A stretch of 64,000 nt of DNA from Streptomyces bicolor (GCF_000719285.1 NZ_JOFS01000005.1:248001-312000), one strand, 5' to 3'; shown: positions 1 through 9,544, counted from the first letter of the stretch. Program-made: numbers and translations. The notes: generated by a model from the letters alone, not told the origin.

Positions 1-1546
1 TGTCGATGCTGGTCGCGGCGCGGGCCACCAGCTCCTCCGCCAGTGACAGGTCCTCCTCGTCGAAGGGCTCGTGCTGCTGCGCGCGCCAGAAGTTGGCCAT
101 GCCCAGCACGACGCCACGGGCCTGGATGGGGGCGGTGATCAGGGAATGGATGCCGTAGTCGATGATCGCCTTGGCACGCTCGGGGTCCTGCACGCGCCAG
201 TCCATGGCGGTCGGCAGATCGCTCACCAACTGGGAGCGGCCGCTGCCGTAGCCGCGCGCCTGGGGCGTGGCGGGAAGGTAGTCGAAGAGCCGGCCCTGTT
301 CGGAGAGCGGATGGTCGTCCCGGATGCCGCACACGGCCGCGCGTCGCATGTCCGTCGCCGTGGGAGCCGGCTCCTCGCCGTGCAGGACCGCGTCGGCCAG
401 GTCCACGGTGACGAAGTCCGCGAAGCGAGGAATGGGGACCCGCGCCAGATCGTCGGCGGTGCGCAGCACGTCCAGGGTGGTACCGATACGCAGTCCGGCG
501 TCGTACAGCAGCCTGAGCCGCTCCCGTGCCACCTCCGCCCTGCCGGTCACCGCCTGCAGCTCGGTGGAGTCGCGTAGCGTCACCACCGTTCCCTTGGGGC
601 CTCCCTCACGATCCGTGGGCCGTTGGTTGACCGCGAGCAGCCGCTCTCCCGCGAGGTGCACCTCGTCGGTGGCCTCGCGCCCGGAGGCGAGCAGCGCCTT
701 CGTCTCGGGATCGAGGCCCGGCAGTTGCGAGACGAGCCGCCCCTCGACGTCCGGGGGCAGCTCCAGCAGTCGTCTGGCCTCGTCGTTCGCCAGCATCACG
801 CGCCCGTCGGCGGCCACGATCAGCACGCCTTCCCGAACGGAGTGGAGCACCGTGTCGTGGTGCTCGTACATCAGGGTCATCTCGTCCGGGGCCAGGCTGT
901 GTGTCTGCCGCCGCAGCCGCCTGCCCACCAGCGCCGTCACGCCGGTGGACAACACGAGCGCGCCAGCCCCGGCGCCCAGGATGATCGGCAGTTGCCGGGC
1001 CAGCTGACTCTCGACGCTCTTGACCTTCATCCCGGCCGAGACGAGGGCCACCACCTCGCCGTCGTCGTTGTCGATCGGGACCGTGGCCTGCACCTCGCGA
1101 CCGAGCGGGCCGTTGACGTTCTCCACGTAGACCTTGCCCGCCAGCGACGGCCCGATCTCGCCCACGAACCGCTTTCCGATGCGGTCCGGCAAGGGGTGCG
1201 TGTACCGGATGCCCTCGGTGTTCATGACCACGATGAAGTCGACGCCGGCGGCCCGGCGTGCCGCCTCGGTGAGCGGCTGGAGAATCTTGCTGGGATCCGG
1301 GGTCTGCAATGCCTCCAGGACGCCTGGTGAGTGCGCGAAGGTCTGCGCCACGGCCGTGGAGCGGCGCCTGGCCTCGGCGCTGGTGTCCCGCTCCGACTGC
1401 AGGATGAGGGCGAAGACGCCGCAGGTGACGAGCAGCACCACCAGAGCCACTTGGAAAACCAACACCTGGCCGGCCACGCTCCGCGTGCTCCTGCTGATCA
1501 GGCGCTTAACCGATAGGTGTCGAAAACGGGCGAAACGGCTCGCCAT
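1..1546 (-). CDS. SpoIIE-type sensor phosphatase, C-terminal part outside window
   Basis: Only the first 515 codons are inside the window. The ATG at 1546 follows an AGAAAGG ribosome site. Reading inward: a short basic N-terminus, a membrane helix (about residues 24-48), an extracytoplasmic Cache-like sensor segment similar to those of DcuS/CitA kinases (about 50-185), a second membrane helix (about 188-210), a PAS domain (about 225-335) and the start of a GAF domain, where the window ends. The phrase RIGTTLDVLRTADDLA between PAS and GAF is typical of Streptomyces PP2C/SpoIIE phosphatases, so a catalytic SpoIIE domain, possibly with an HATPase domain, is expected beyond base 1. It is probably an environmental sensor acting on an anti-sigma or partner-switching pathway. 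The catalytic domain is inferred, not seen. Confidence 0.8.
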   Translation of the reverse strand, partial: MASRFARFRHLSVKRLISRSTRSVAGQVLVFQVALVVLLVTCGVFALILQSERDTSAEARRRSTAVAQTFAHSPGVLEALQTPDPSKILQPLTEAARRAAGVDFIVVMNTEGIRYTHPLPDRIGKRFVGEIGPSLAGKVYVENVNGPLGREVQATVPIDNDDGEVVALVSAGMKVKSVESQLARQLPIILGAGAGALVLSTGVTALVGRRLRRQTHSLAPDEMTLMYEHHDTVLHSVREGVLIVAADGRVMLANDEARRLLELPPDVEGRLVSQLPGLDPETKALLASGREATDEVHLAGERLLAVNQRPTDREGGPKGTVVTLRDSTELQAVTGRAEVARERLRLLYDAGLRIGTTLDVLRTADDLARVPIPRFADFVTVDLADAVLHGEEPAPTATDMRRAAVCGIRDDHPLSEQGRLFDYLPATPQARGYGSGRSQLVSDLPTAMDWRVQDPERAKAIIDYGIHSLITAPIQARGVVLGMANFWRAQQHEPFDEEDLSLAEELVARAATSID

Positions 1547-1728
1547 GCGACCTTTCTAACATCGGTGATCCCCGGTGGCCAGGGCTCGCGCAACCCTTGT
1601 TCGGCTGACCTCGGGCGTCCATGCGGTCATGCGTTGCGTCACCTCGGCTCCCGCGCGCATGGTCGCCCGCCGCGAATTCCCGCCGACGGCGCATGATCGT
1701 TCCGCGCTCGATGTCCGCTTAGGCCGAT

Positions 1729-2868
1729 ATGATGCATTTTGTGATCATGTCTGCACGGCTGTGGCGCCGCCGCCCCGCCTACAGTGGCCGATGGGACGCT
1801 GCCCGGCTGTCACCCGTGGTCCTGACCGTCCTCATCGCCGCCCTGGCGTTCTCCACGCCCAGGGAGATAGCCGTCAGCCGACTCCTGCCCGCCGCACCCG
1901 CCCTTGCCGCCGCGATGTGGCCCGTGCTCCCCACGATCCTCCTCGGGGCGTTCTGTCTGCTGGTCATGATCGTCCTCAGCTTCTTCCACACCGATCTGGG
2001 GACGCAGTACACATCGGCCGCGATCATCGCGGTCACCTTGGCGGCCGCCTACGGCAGTCATGTGCGACGTCAGCGGGAGGACATGCTCTTCCATGTCCGG
2101 CTCGTCGCCGACGCGGCCCAGAAGGTGTTGCTGCGCCCGCTGCCGCGGCGCATCGAGGGCGTCGAGATCGAGTCGCTGTATCTGGCGGCCCAGGAACAGG
2201 CCCGGATCGGCGGCGACTTCTACGAGGCGATCGGTACTCCGTACGGGGTCCGGCTGCTCATAGGCGACGTACGGGGCAAGGGTCTGTCCGCAGTGGGGGC
2301 GGCCTCGGCGGTGATCGGTTGCTTCAGGGAGGCCGCGTACGACGAGCCCGACCTGCAGGGCATCATCCATCGCCTGGAGACCACCGTCACGCGCCACAGC
2401 GCCGCGTTTCCCGCCCAGGACCAGCCCGAGCACTTCGCCACCGCTCTCCTCGCCGAGATCCCGCACGGCGGCGGCCACTTGCGACTTCTCAACTGCGGGC
2501 ATCCTCCGCCGTTGATCGCGCATTGCGGGAAGGTCCGGGTCCTGGAGCCCGCCATCGCCTCCCCGCCCCTCAACCTCGCGGCGCTCATCGGCGACCGCTA
2601 CTGGGTCGAGATCGTCGCCTTCGGCCCGGGTGACCAGTTGCTGCTGTACACGGACGGTGTATCGGAGACGCGGGACCACAGCGGCGAGTTCTTCCCGCTG
2701 CCGGACTGGATGCGGCGTCAGGGCACGCTGCAGCCCCGCGAACTGCTCGACCAACTGCACCGGGATCTGCTCCAGCACAGCGGCGGACGGCTCGACGACG
2801 ACATCGCGGCCCTCGCGCTGAGGTGCTCCTCCGCGCAGGATCGGGGGGCCGCCGACGTACAGGGCTGA
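1729..2868 (+). CDS. Membrane-anchored SpoIIE-family PP2C phosphatase
   Basis: A 379-residue protein, or 373 if the ATG at 1747 is used. The N-terminal ~110 residues hold two or three hydrophobic helices (SPVVLTVLIAALAFS, LLGAFCLLVMIVLSFF, SAAIIAVTLAAAYG). The rest is a SpoIIE/PP2C domain with the metal-binding pattern IGGDFYEA, GDVRGKGLSAVGAAS, LNCGHPPPLI and LLLYTDGVSETRD, ending in the DDDIAALAL block. There is no PAS or GAF sensor, so it is the minimal membrane type common in Streptomyces, probably dephosphorylating an anti-anti-sigma factor. It is divergent from the sensor phosphatase at 1-1546 and may share its control region. The substrate is unknown. Confidence 0.85.
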   Translation: MMHFVIMSARLWRRRPAYSGRWDAARLSPVVLTVLIAALAFSTPREIAVSRLLPAAPALAAAMWPVLPTILLGAFCLLVMIVLSFFHTDLGTQYTSAAIIAVTLAAAYGSHVRRQREDMLFHVRLVADAAQKVLLRPLPRRIEGVEIESLYLAAQEQARIGGDFYEAIGTPYGVRLLIGDVRGKGLSAVGAASAVIGCFREAAYDEPDLQGIIHRLETTVTRHSAAFPAQDQPEHFATALLAEIPHGGGHLRLLNCGHPPPLIAHCGKVRVLEPAIASPPLNLAALIGDRYWVEIVAFGPGDQLLLYTDGVSETRDHSGEFFPLPDWMRRQGTLQPRELLDQLHRDLLQHSGGRLDDDIAALALRCSSAQDRGAADVQG

Positions 2869-2944
2869 GCATGCCTGGGGCCTAGAGCGGCAGCACGGAC
2901 GCGGGTGCCGGCCGTGGTGGTCGACTCGTGCGTGGACTACCTGG

Positions 2945-3922
2945 TCAGCGGGGCCTGACCCCTCGTGCCACGCCCGCCACCGCCCCCGCCGTCACCGTGG
3001 CGACGGCCAGTCGGCGCATCATCGTGCGGCGCCGTCCGCCCCACCCGCCGTGGGTGGCCCCCTGTCCGGGAGCCGGTACGTGCAGGTTTCCATGGCCGGC
3101 CGGAGCGGATTCCTTCCGTGACAGATGGGTCTTGTCCGCCTGCCGCGCCATCATCCGCTCCGTCATGCCGGGCGCCACCCTGGACTCCAGCACCATGGAG
3201 CGCCCCATGGGCCCGACCACGACTTCCCGCCGGGGCGCCCGCGCCAGGTCCACGATGACACGGGCGACGCGCTCGGGACTGTAGACCGGCGGCATGGCCA
3301 CAGGCTTGCGGCCGGTGTAGTTCGCGGCATGCTCGAACAGTGGTGTGTCGATCGTGGCGGGCAGCACGGTGCACACGTGGATGTCGTTCGCCTTCTCCAG
3401 CCCCAGTTCCTGCCGCAGGCTGGCGCCGAGGGCCCGCACGGCGTACTTGGACATGCCGTAGGCGTGGGTGTACGGCTGGCTCACCACGCCGGCGACGGAG
3501 GAGACGTTCACCAGCGTGCCGCGCTCCTGCTCCCGCATCACCCGCAGGGCGGCGCGGCAACCGTGGACGTATCCCATGATGTTGACGTCCAGGACCTTGC
3601 GGACGTCTTCCAGCGGAGTCTCCTGGAAGGGGCCGAACGCGGTCACGGCCGCCGCATTGACCCATACGTCGATGCGGCCGAACCGCTCCACCGCTCGGCG
3701 GGCGAGCTCCTCGACCGCACCGGCGTCCGTGACGTCGGTCGGCACGACGAGCGCCTGCGCGCCGCGGTGGCGTTCACATTTCCGCCGGACCGCCCCCAGG
3801 GCCTCCGTCCGTCGCGCGGCGAGGACGACCGAGCATCCCTTGCGCGCGAAGGCGACGGCGGTGGCCCGTCCTATGCCGCTGGAGGCTCCGGTGATCACGA
3901 CCACGGAATCACGCACAGTCAT
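2945..3922 (-). CDS. Short-chain dehydrogenase/reductase (classical SDR)
   Basis: NAD(P)-dependent oxidoreductase. The ATG at 3922 has GAGGAG just upstream, which excludes a longer frame starting at 3952. The N-terminus holds the cofactor motif TGASSGIG, followed by NAA (NNAG equivalent), the catalytic Ser of VSSVAGV and YGMSKYAV (YxxxK). The Rossmann domain ends near residue 245. A further ~80 residues, basic and Gly/Pro-rich, end in a short hydrophobic stretch (LAVATVTAGAVAGVA), so the enzyme may be membrane-associated. The substrate cannot be told from the sequence. It converges with the phosphatase at 1729-2868. Confidence 0.88.
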   Translation of the reverse strand: MTVRDSVVVITGASSGIGRATAVAFARKGCSVVLAARRTEALGAVRRKCERHRGAQALVVPTDVTDAGAVEELARRAVERFGRIDVWVNAAAVTAFGPFQETPLEDVRKVLDVNIMGYVHGCRAALRVMREQERGTLVNVSSVAGVVSQPYTHAYGMSKYAVRALGASLRQELGLEKANDIHVCTVLPATIDTPLFEHAANYTGRKPVAMPPVYSPERVARVIVDLARAPRREVVVGPMGRSMVLESRVAPGMTERMMARQADKTHLSRKESAPAGHGNLHVPAPGQGATHGGWGGRRRTMMRRLAVATVTAGAVAGVARGVRPR

Positions 3923-4163
3923 ATCGGCTTCTCCTCGGCAGGCGCCTGGCATCTTCGCCCGGCGAGTACCCCTCCACCCCGTTCGTCACGCGGTACGCGC
4001 CCCTGGCGACTGCTCATCTGAGTAGTTGGCGCATCAAATGCGCACGGTGGAGCTTATCCAGCCGGGAGCTGGGAACTCAGAGCACACCACCAGCCGCCCC
4101 ATCCGCCCAGGGCCGGGTCGTCACCTCCCCTGCCGGCAGGCGCTCGGATTCCTAGGAGTGACC

Positions 4164-5375
4164 GTGACCATCCGCATCGGAGTGGAGGAGGAGTTCCACG
4201 TCCTGGAGGCGGAGAGCGGGCTGCTCGTGCCGCGTGCCGACGCGGTGCTGCGACAGCTTCCCCGGCGGACCTTCACCACCGAACTGCATCAGTGCACGGT
4301 GGAGTCCAACAGCGCGGTACACACATCCCTGTACGACCTGCACGCCGACCTCACCAGCATGAGACGGCAGCTCGACACGGCCGCCTCCTCACTGGGGCTG
4401 GCCGTGGTGGCCGCGGGTACCGCTCCGCTGGCACCCGCGGCCTCGGCGAGCCCCACCGCCGACGCTCGCTACCGCCACATGGCGGAGGAGTACCGCAAGG
4501 TCGCCGACGAGCAGCTCATCTGTGGTGCCCAGGTCCATGTGGACGTGCCCGACCGCGACACCGCCGTACGGGCCATGTGCGAGGTCTCACCCTGGCTGCC
4601 CGTACTTCTGGCCGTCTCCGCGAGTTCGCCGTTCTGGCAGGGTGCCGACACTGGGTACGCGAGCTGGCGCACTCTGCTGTGGCAGCGCTGGCCCACTGCG
4701 GGGCCGGTCGGCTGCTTCTCCGGCGCCGCCGAGTACGACGCGGCGGTGGACGACTTCGTGCGGTCCGGAATCATCAGCGACCCGGGGATGATCTACTACG
4801 ACGTCCGTCCCTCGGCCCATCTGCCGACGCTGGAGCTGCGCACATGTGACGCCTGCCCCCGCGCGGAAACCGTCGTGCTCATCGCCGGGCTGTTCCGCGC
4901 TCTGGTGACCGAGGCCCGCGCACGGCTGCGCACACGCGGCGCCCCTGGGTGCGGGGGCCGGCACGAGTGGCTGCGGGGCGCGTCATGGCGTGCCGCCCGA
5001 TCCGGGCTCGAAGGCATGCTGGTGGACCCCGAGACACACCAGGAAGCACCGGCCCGCCAGGTCGTCCGGAAGCTGCTCCTCCGGCTGCGCCCCGCGCTGG
5101 AGGCACACGGAGACTGGCACATCGTCCGCGAACTGACCGAAGCGGCCCTCGCGGACGGAAGCGCCGCTCAGCGCATGCGCCGTGCGGCGCGACGGGAGGG
5201 TCTGCAGGCCTGTGTCGACATGCTGATCGCCGAGACCCGCGGCGAACGAGGACCGTCGGTCGCTGACCTGCCGATGCCCGGCCGTCCACCTGGTCACGCA
5301 TCGCCGTTTCCGGTGCCCGTACCGGGGAACCCAGCAAGACTGCACGATCCGACCCTGATGGGAGGGCGGGCATGA
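4164..5375 (+). CDS. YbdK-type carboxylate-amine ligase (glutamate-cysteine ligase family 2)
   Basis: ATP-dependent ligase of the glutamate-cysteine ligase superfamily. The start chosen is GTG 4164, five bases after AGGAG at 4154-4158; it gives the family N-terminus VTIRIGVEEEFHVLE. An in-frame open stretch back to 4026 has no such signal. Recognisable blocks are GVEEEF (metal/nucleotide region), the central CGAQVHVDVPD, and a late YYDVRPSAHLPTLELRTCDA block containing substrate and metal ligands. At about 403 residues it has the usual length (~370-400). Family members make gamma-glutamyl-type amide bonds, but the physiological substrate of the actinobacterial forms is not established. It overlaps the next small gene by ATGA. 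Confidence 0.85.
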   Translation: MTIRIGVEEEFHVLEAESGLLVPRADAVLRQLPRRTFTTELHQCTVESNSAVHTSLYDLHADLTSMRRQLDTAASSLGLAVVAAGTAPLAPAASASPTADARYRHMAEEYRKVADEQLICGAQVHVDVPDRDTAVRAMCEVSPWLPVLLAVSASSPFWQGADTGYASWRTLLWQRWPTAGPVGCFSGAAEYDAAVDDFVRSGIISDPGMIYYDVRPSAHLPTLELRTCDACPRAETVVLIAGLFRALVTEARARLRTRGAPGCGGRHEWLRGASWRAARSGLEGMLVDPETHQEAPARQVVRKLLLRLRPALEAHGDWHIVRELTEAALADGSAAQRMRRAARREGLQACVDMLIAETRGERGPSVADLPMPGRPPGHASPFPVPVPGNPARLHDPTLMGGRA

Positions 5376-5596
5376 CCAGGAAGAAGAAGGACCGCGGGGA
5401 CCGTTACGACCGCGCGCGCAGCGCCGAAGAACCCGGAGCGCACTCCGGCGCCGAGAGGCAGGCACAGAAGCGAAGGGTGCCGGGTACGGCGAGTGCCACA
5501 GAGGGATACCAGCCCGAGCGCGGTACGACGGCGGGCAAACCACTGGAGGGCGTCGAGGCCACCGAAGACACAGGTCACGGCCGAGAGGCGCCTTGA
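5372..5596 (+). CDS. Small hydrophilic protein, unknown function
   Basis: A 74-residue ORF whose ATG overlaps the stop of the ligase gene (ATGA, 5372-5375), with GGGAGGGCGGGC as the ribosome site inside the upstream gene. The product is highly charged (Lys/Arg-rich first third, many Gly/Glu/Thr later), with no hydrophobic core or Cys, so it is probably intrinsically disordered. Translational coupling to the ligase is the main evidence that it is expressed. I do not recognise a family. Confidence 0.55.
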   Translation: MTRKKKDRGDRYDRARSAEEPGAHSGAERQAQKRRVPGTASATEGYQPERGTTAGKPLEGVEATEDTGHGREAP

Positions 5597-5683
5597 CGGG
5601 CGCCTTGACGCAGGTCGCCACGGTGGCGAGGTTCCGCGCGACGCACCCCGAGGCCTGACCTCGCCGCCCCGCATCACGCCGTG

Positions 5684-6257
5684 TCACGTCTCCTGGAGTG
5701 CTGCCGTGACCTGTCGGCGGCGCAGCTCCTCCAGCGTGCTCTGCTGTCGCCGGGCCCGTTCGAGAAGGTCGTCGAGCAGGTGAGCGTCGAGGCGCTCCTC
5801 ACGGTCGGCGAGCTCGCGCAGCGCCTGCCATCCGGCGGTCTTTCCCTCGACCCCCAGGCGCAGCGCCTCCAACTCCAGTAGCGGGCTGAGCGGAGAACGG
5901 CGTACGAGGCGGCCGTTGCTCTTCAACCGCGCCACCCGCTCGGCCACCTGGCCCGCGTAGACCTTGTAGTGCCGCACCGGGATGTCGAGCCGCCTCATGA
6001 TCTCGAGCAGGCTCGCCCGGTCCTCGGCGATCTCGCCGGCGAGCGGCGCCATCGCCGTGGCAAGCGACGAACCGCCGTACGACCGTGCCATGTGACGTGC
6101 ACGATCGACCCCGGCGGTGGCGCCTGCTGTGACGTGCACGATCGACCCCGGCGGTGGCGCCTGCCAGATGGTCGTTGAGATAGATGCCGAGCAGAGCCGA
6201 GCTGGTAGCCCTGGTCTGCCCCCGGCGAGGCGTGTCGGAGCGGGTTCGCTTGTCCAT
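5684..6257 (-). pseudogene. Conserved Streptomyces hypothetical gene broken by a 37-bp tandem duplication
   Basis: Two overlapping frames together make one protein. The start is ATG 6257 (MDKRTRSDTPRRGQTRATSS...), with GAAGGGA upstream; the C-terminal ~125 residues (MARSYGGSSLATAMAPLAG... to RRQVTAALQET) are in another frame. The switch lies exactly at a perfect tandem duplication of 37 bp (6091-6127 and 6128-6164). Removing one copy restores a continuous all-helical protein of about 178 residues reading ...DHLAGATAGVDRARHMARSYGG. The helical, charged protein resembles a widespread Streptomyces hypothetical family of unknown function. It is either a real null allele, a reversible (phase-variable) allele, or a sequence error. 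Confidence 0.75.
6091..6164. repeat. Perfect 37-bp direct tandem duplication
   Basis: Copies at 6091-6127 and 6128-6164 are identical and adjacent, each beginning TGTGACGTGCACGATCG. Because 37 is not a multiple of three, the duplication shifts the frame of the gene on the minus strand. No other feature of a mobile element (terminal repeats, transposase) is present, so replication slippage is the likely origin. Confidence 0.95.
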
Positions 6258-6618
6258 GGCGTGTCCCTTCGCTCGCTGGGCCAGGCCGCCCTGCGTCAAC
6301 CCGCCACCGGAGCCAGGCGTACCCCTTGGCGAGAAGGGCGAGTGAGCTGTCGAAGTGCGGGCCGCGACTCCGATTCATGGTCGCCGGGTGCCCGCCGACC
6401 TGGTCGGGAAACGCGGGGTGCCGGGGATCTGGCCGGTCGAGCCCAGTGTCGTGGGATCCCCGAGGGGTACGCAGTGCCGGTGCTCGGGCAACGGAACAGC
6501 AGGTATGCGGAGGGTGAATGACGCCGCGTGGCCGGAAGCGTGGCCGTCCACACCATGGCGGGTCGGGTGTCTCCGGCCGTACGCCTCCCGCTGCATCAGA
6601 CATGACACTGGAGCCTTC
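6258..6618. other. Divergent intergenic region, no gene seen
   Basis: This holds the leaders of the broken gene (minus) and of the SDR at 6619 (plus). I find no convincing short ORF. GGGTAC-like boxes occur at about 6318 (minus sense) and 6465 (plus sense, with GTGT about 15 bases upstream). They loosely resemble the GTTT/GGGTAC promoters of SigB-type stress sigma factors, which would suit a stress-type locus, but the match is weak. Confidence 0.4.
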
Positions 6619-7440
6619 ATGGAACCGCATCACGACACCCCCGGCTCCCGAACCGCCCCCGTGGCCCTGATCACCGGATCGGACTCGGGTATCGGCCGTG
6701 CCACCGCGGTCCGGCTGGCGGAGGCCGGCATGGACATCGGCATCACCTGGCACCGCGATCACGAGGGGGCCCAGCGGACGGCGGAGGAGGTACGGGCCAC
6801 CGGGCGCCGCGCCACGATCGAGCAACTGGACCTCACCCGGCTCCCGGAGGCCGCCGGGGTCATCGACCGGCTGGCCGATGAACTCGGCAGGATCGACGTG
6901 CTGGTGAACAACGCCGGCACCGGCACCATGACCCCGTTCCTGGAGCTCGACCTGAACACCGTCCGCCAGGTCATCGACGTCGATCTGGTGGGGCCGTTCC
7001 TGTGCGGACAGCGCGCTGCCCACCGCATGATCGATCAGGGAGAGGGTGGCCGGATCATCAACGTCACCAGTGTCCACGAGCACCAGCCACGCGTGGGTGC
7101 GGCGCCGTACTGCGCCGCCAAGGGCGGGCTCGGGCTGCTCACCCAGGTCATGGCGCTGGAACTGGCCGAGCACGGGATCACCGTCAACGCCGTCGCTCCC
7201 GGGGAGATCGCCACACCGATGACGGGTCAGACGGACACCGACGTCAGCACCGAACGGCGGCCCGGCGTGCCTTTGGGGCGCCCGGGCGACGCCCGCGAGG
7301 TAGCAGCCGTGATCGCCTTCCTCGCCGGTCCGGACGCGTCCTATGTCACCGGTGCCTCATGGGTGGTGGATGGGGGGATGGTACGGATGGGACCGCAGGC
7401 AGGTTCGCATCTCCGAGACGATGGCTGGCGGCGCCCCTGA
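6619..7440 (+). CDS. Short-chain dehydrogenase/reductase
   Basis: A 273-residue classical SDR. ATG 6619 has GGAG seven bases upstream. It shows TGSDSGIGRATAV (cofactor glycine motif), the NNAGTG block, a catalytic Ser in INVTSVHE, YCAAKGG (YxxxK) and the C-terminal GASWVVDGGM that marks FabG-like dehydrogenases. The acidic or neutral residues after the first strand do not decide between NAD and NADP. The substrate is unknown. The gene stands alone, facing away from the broken gene at 5684-6257. Confidence 0.88.
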   Translation: MEPHHDTPGSRTAPVALITGSDSGIGRATAVRLAEAGMDIGITWHRDHEGAQRTAEEVRATGRRATIEQLDLTRLPEAAGVIDRLADELGRIDVLVNNAGTGTMTPFLELDLNTVRQVIDVDLVGPFLCGQRAAHRMIDQGEGGRIINVTSVHEHQPRVGAAPYCAAKGGLGLLTQVMALELAEHGITVNAVAPGEIATPMTGQTDTDVSTERRPGVPLGRPGDAREVAAVIAFLAGPDASYVTGASWVVDGGMVRMGPQAGSHLRDDGWRRP

Positions 7441-7542
7441 ACGCGCGCGGGACGGGGAGTAGGCCGTGGTCGGGCGTGCCGTGAGTAACGACGTGCCGGG
7501 CGAGGCAGCCGACCGGACGCGGCGAGAGGACCAGCGGCGGCT

Positions 7543-8265
7543 TCAGGAGGCTGGTCTGGGGTCAATCCACAGCGCCTCTGAGACGGCGCACAGTTCGCCC
7601 TCGGCCGTGGCGAGCGCCACGCCCATCGTGTGCTTTCGGCCGGATTCCGCCAGCAGCCAGGCGTACGAGACGTACGGCTGGCCCGCGGTCACCGGCCGCA
7701 GAACCGTGCCGGTGAGCGCCGCGGTGACCGCTCCCGGGCGCTGGGTGCCGAGGAAGCGGCCCGCCCAGTGGCCCGGGCAGTCCAGCGCGCCCCAGACCAG
7801 GCGGGTCGGGAGCAGGCCGTCCGGGTCGGCGAAAGCGGGGGACGGGATCCAGGCGGAGGCCACCAGGTCGAGATCGGGCACCGGGGTGCCGTACACACGC
7901 AGACCCCGGTCGGCGGCGCGCAGGCCGCAGCCGAAGCAGTCGACGACACCCGACGGCGGCGCCGCCCGGAACCTCTCGGCCGCGGCGGCCGCCTCGTCCC
8001 AGGAGGGCGCGGCAGGCGCGTCGAGCGGCAACTCGGCGGGGCGCGCCGCGGCAAGGGGCCGCTCGGCCTCGCCCAACTCCACGCCCCCGCCCGCCGTTTC
8101 GGCGATCCGCACGGGGACCTCGACGGGCACCGGCCCACGGAAGTCCACCCGCACCGTCTGAGCCCCGGACCTCTCCGCCAGCACCCCGGCGACATAGCCG
8201 CCGAAGGCCACGCCGGGGTAGCCGGAGTACAGCTCGGGCACCACGATCGCGTCACTCGTCGTCAT
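7543..8265 (-). CDS. Thioesterase (hotdog)-like protein
   Basis: A 240-residue protein starting at ATG 8265; an open frame extends to 8370 without a credible start. The first half contains YSGYPGVAFGGYVAGVLAE, which resembles the central helix and glycine turn of hotdog-fold acyl-CoA thioesterases, and the second half repeats the layout with LVWGALDCPGHWAG, suggesting a double-hotdog protein. A CFGCG motif lies between the halves. The likely role is hydrolysis or binding of an acyl-CoA or acyl carrier substrate. No neighbour indicates which. Confidence 0.6.
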   Translation of the reverse strand: MTTSDAIVVPELYSGYPGVAFGGYVAGVLAERSGAQTVRVDFRGPVPVEVPVRIAETAGGGVELGEAERPLAAARPAELPLDAPAAPSWDEAAAAAERFRAAPPSGVVDCFGCGLRAADRGLRVYGTPVPDLDLVASAWIPSPAFADPDGLLPTRLVWGALDCPGHWAGRFLGTQRPGAVTAALTGTVLRPVTAGQPYVSYAWLLAESGRKHTMGVALATAEGELCAVSEALWIDPRPAS

Positions 8266-8421
8266 GATCCCCACTTCACCACACCCCGGGGAGCGTGAGG
8301 CAGCAGACGGGCCTCGAGGGAGGCATCGTGGATGTCGGCTCGGTGTTCCCTCGGATGCCGAATGGCTCACCGCCGGCTGGAGGTGGAGGGAGGAAGAACC
8401 AGGCCAGGGCTGGTGTGCCGG

Positions 8422-9510
8422 TCAGTCGAAGTAGGACTCGAGCGTGCCGCGGCGCCGGATGTCGAGCGTCGCGCAGTGGAACGATCCGCCGAACGGCGCG
8501 TAATGCAGCAGATCGCTCGGTATGGGCTCGAAGCCCCACTGCTCGAGAGCGCGCAGCATTCCGGTGTGGTGGCGTTCGGCGATCACCCGTTTCTCGTCGA
8601 GCATGAGCACGTTCATGCTGAGCCACTTCCCGCACATCGAGGTGATCTTGAGCAGGCGGTCCTCGATCGGGTCGGGTTCGGGCGCGACGAGGATGTCCCA
8701 GGAGTCCAGGACCTCGGGCAGGTGGTCCACGTCGATGTACTCGGGATTCACCAGGGCCTTGCCGGGCGCGAGCAGGACGAACGTGGTGTCGATGTGCATG
8801 GGCGTAGGGCAGCGGCTCTCGATCTCGTGGATCCGATAGTCAGGTCCGAGGTGGCGGCGCAGCCATTCGATGCCCGTGCGGTTGGTGACGTTGCTGCGGG
8901 TCACGAAGAGATCGCGACCGGCCCGTACGAAATCGGCGGCGTCGAAGACCGGCTCGAACTCGGTGAGGATATGGCGGACGGGTTCGCCGGGCTTCGGCGC
9001 ACGGAACCCCGGAACGAACAGCTCTTGGGTGAGCTGCGGTTTCGGGGCCGATGTCCAGCGTGCGCCACGCCGGAAGTAGTCCTTGAGGATCGGGCGATAG
9101 GAGTGGGTCTCGAAGTACCGGCAGGGCCAGGCCATCGGCGTCTCGATGATCTCGTCGCCGATGACCAGCAGGCTGTCCCGCGGACAGGTGTTGCAGAAGC
9201 CGCGCGACGACCAGTGAGGGGTTCCGAAGCGCCGCTTGTGGTCGACCGGGTCCGGGCGCCTGACCGTGATGTCGAGGGACCGCAACAGAGAGACGAACTC
9301 CTCGAGTTCGCGCTGCGCCCGCTCGATCATAATCCGCGGGTACCTGAAGCCGCTCGCGAGTCCCAGCAAGCGCGCGGCCCATGGCGGGACGTTGCAGGTC
9401 ACGACCGGATGGCGGGAGGGGATGCTCGCCCCGTCGAGACGGCCGACGACGATCTCCTCGAGGGGGTCCCACTCATTGTGTGAGTTGACCGGGGGGAGTA
9501 GGGATTCCAC
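8422..9510 (-). CDS. Amidinotransferase (glycine amidinotransferase/StrB1-like)
   Basis: A 362-residue member of the arginine:amine amidinotransferase family, which moves the amidino group of arginine to an amine acceptor (glycine, or inositolamine in streptomycin synthesis). It has the family N-terminus NSHNEWDPLEEIVVGR, the catalytic His in PTPMHIDTTFVLL and the catalytic Cys in FGGSFHCATLD near the C-terminus. The start is GTG 9510. It is 34 bp downstream of the TetR gene on the same strand, so cotranscription and TetR control are possible. No antibiotic cluster surrounds it, so a simple metabolite such as guanidinoacetate is the more likely product. Confidence 0.85.
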   Translation of the reverse strand: MESLLPPVNSHNEWDPLEEIVVGRLDGASIPSRHPVVTCNVPPWAARLLGLASGFRYPRIMIERAQRELEEFVSLLRSLDITVRRPDPVDHKRRFGTPHWSSRGFCNTCPRDSLLVIGDEIIETPMAWPCRYFETHSYRPILKDYFRRGARWTSAPKPQLTQELFVPGFRAPKPGEPVRHILTEFEPVFDAADFVRAGRDLFVTRSNVTNRTGIEWLRRHLGPDYRIHEIESRCPTPMHIDTTFVLLAPGKALVNPEYIDVDHLPEVLDSWDILVAPEPDPIEDRLLKITSMCGKWLSMNVLMLDEKRVIAERHHTGMLRALEQWGFEPIPSDLLHYAPFGGSFHCATLDIRRRGTLESYFD

Positions 9511-9544
9511 AGCGCTCTCGAGTACCCCGTACTAGGGAGGTCAC

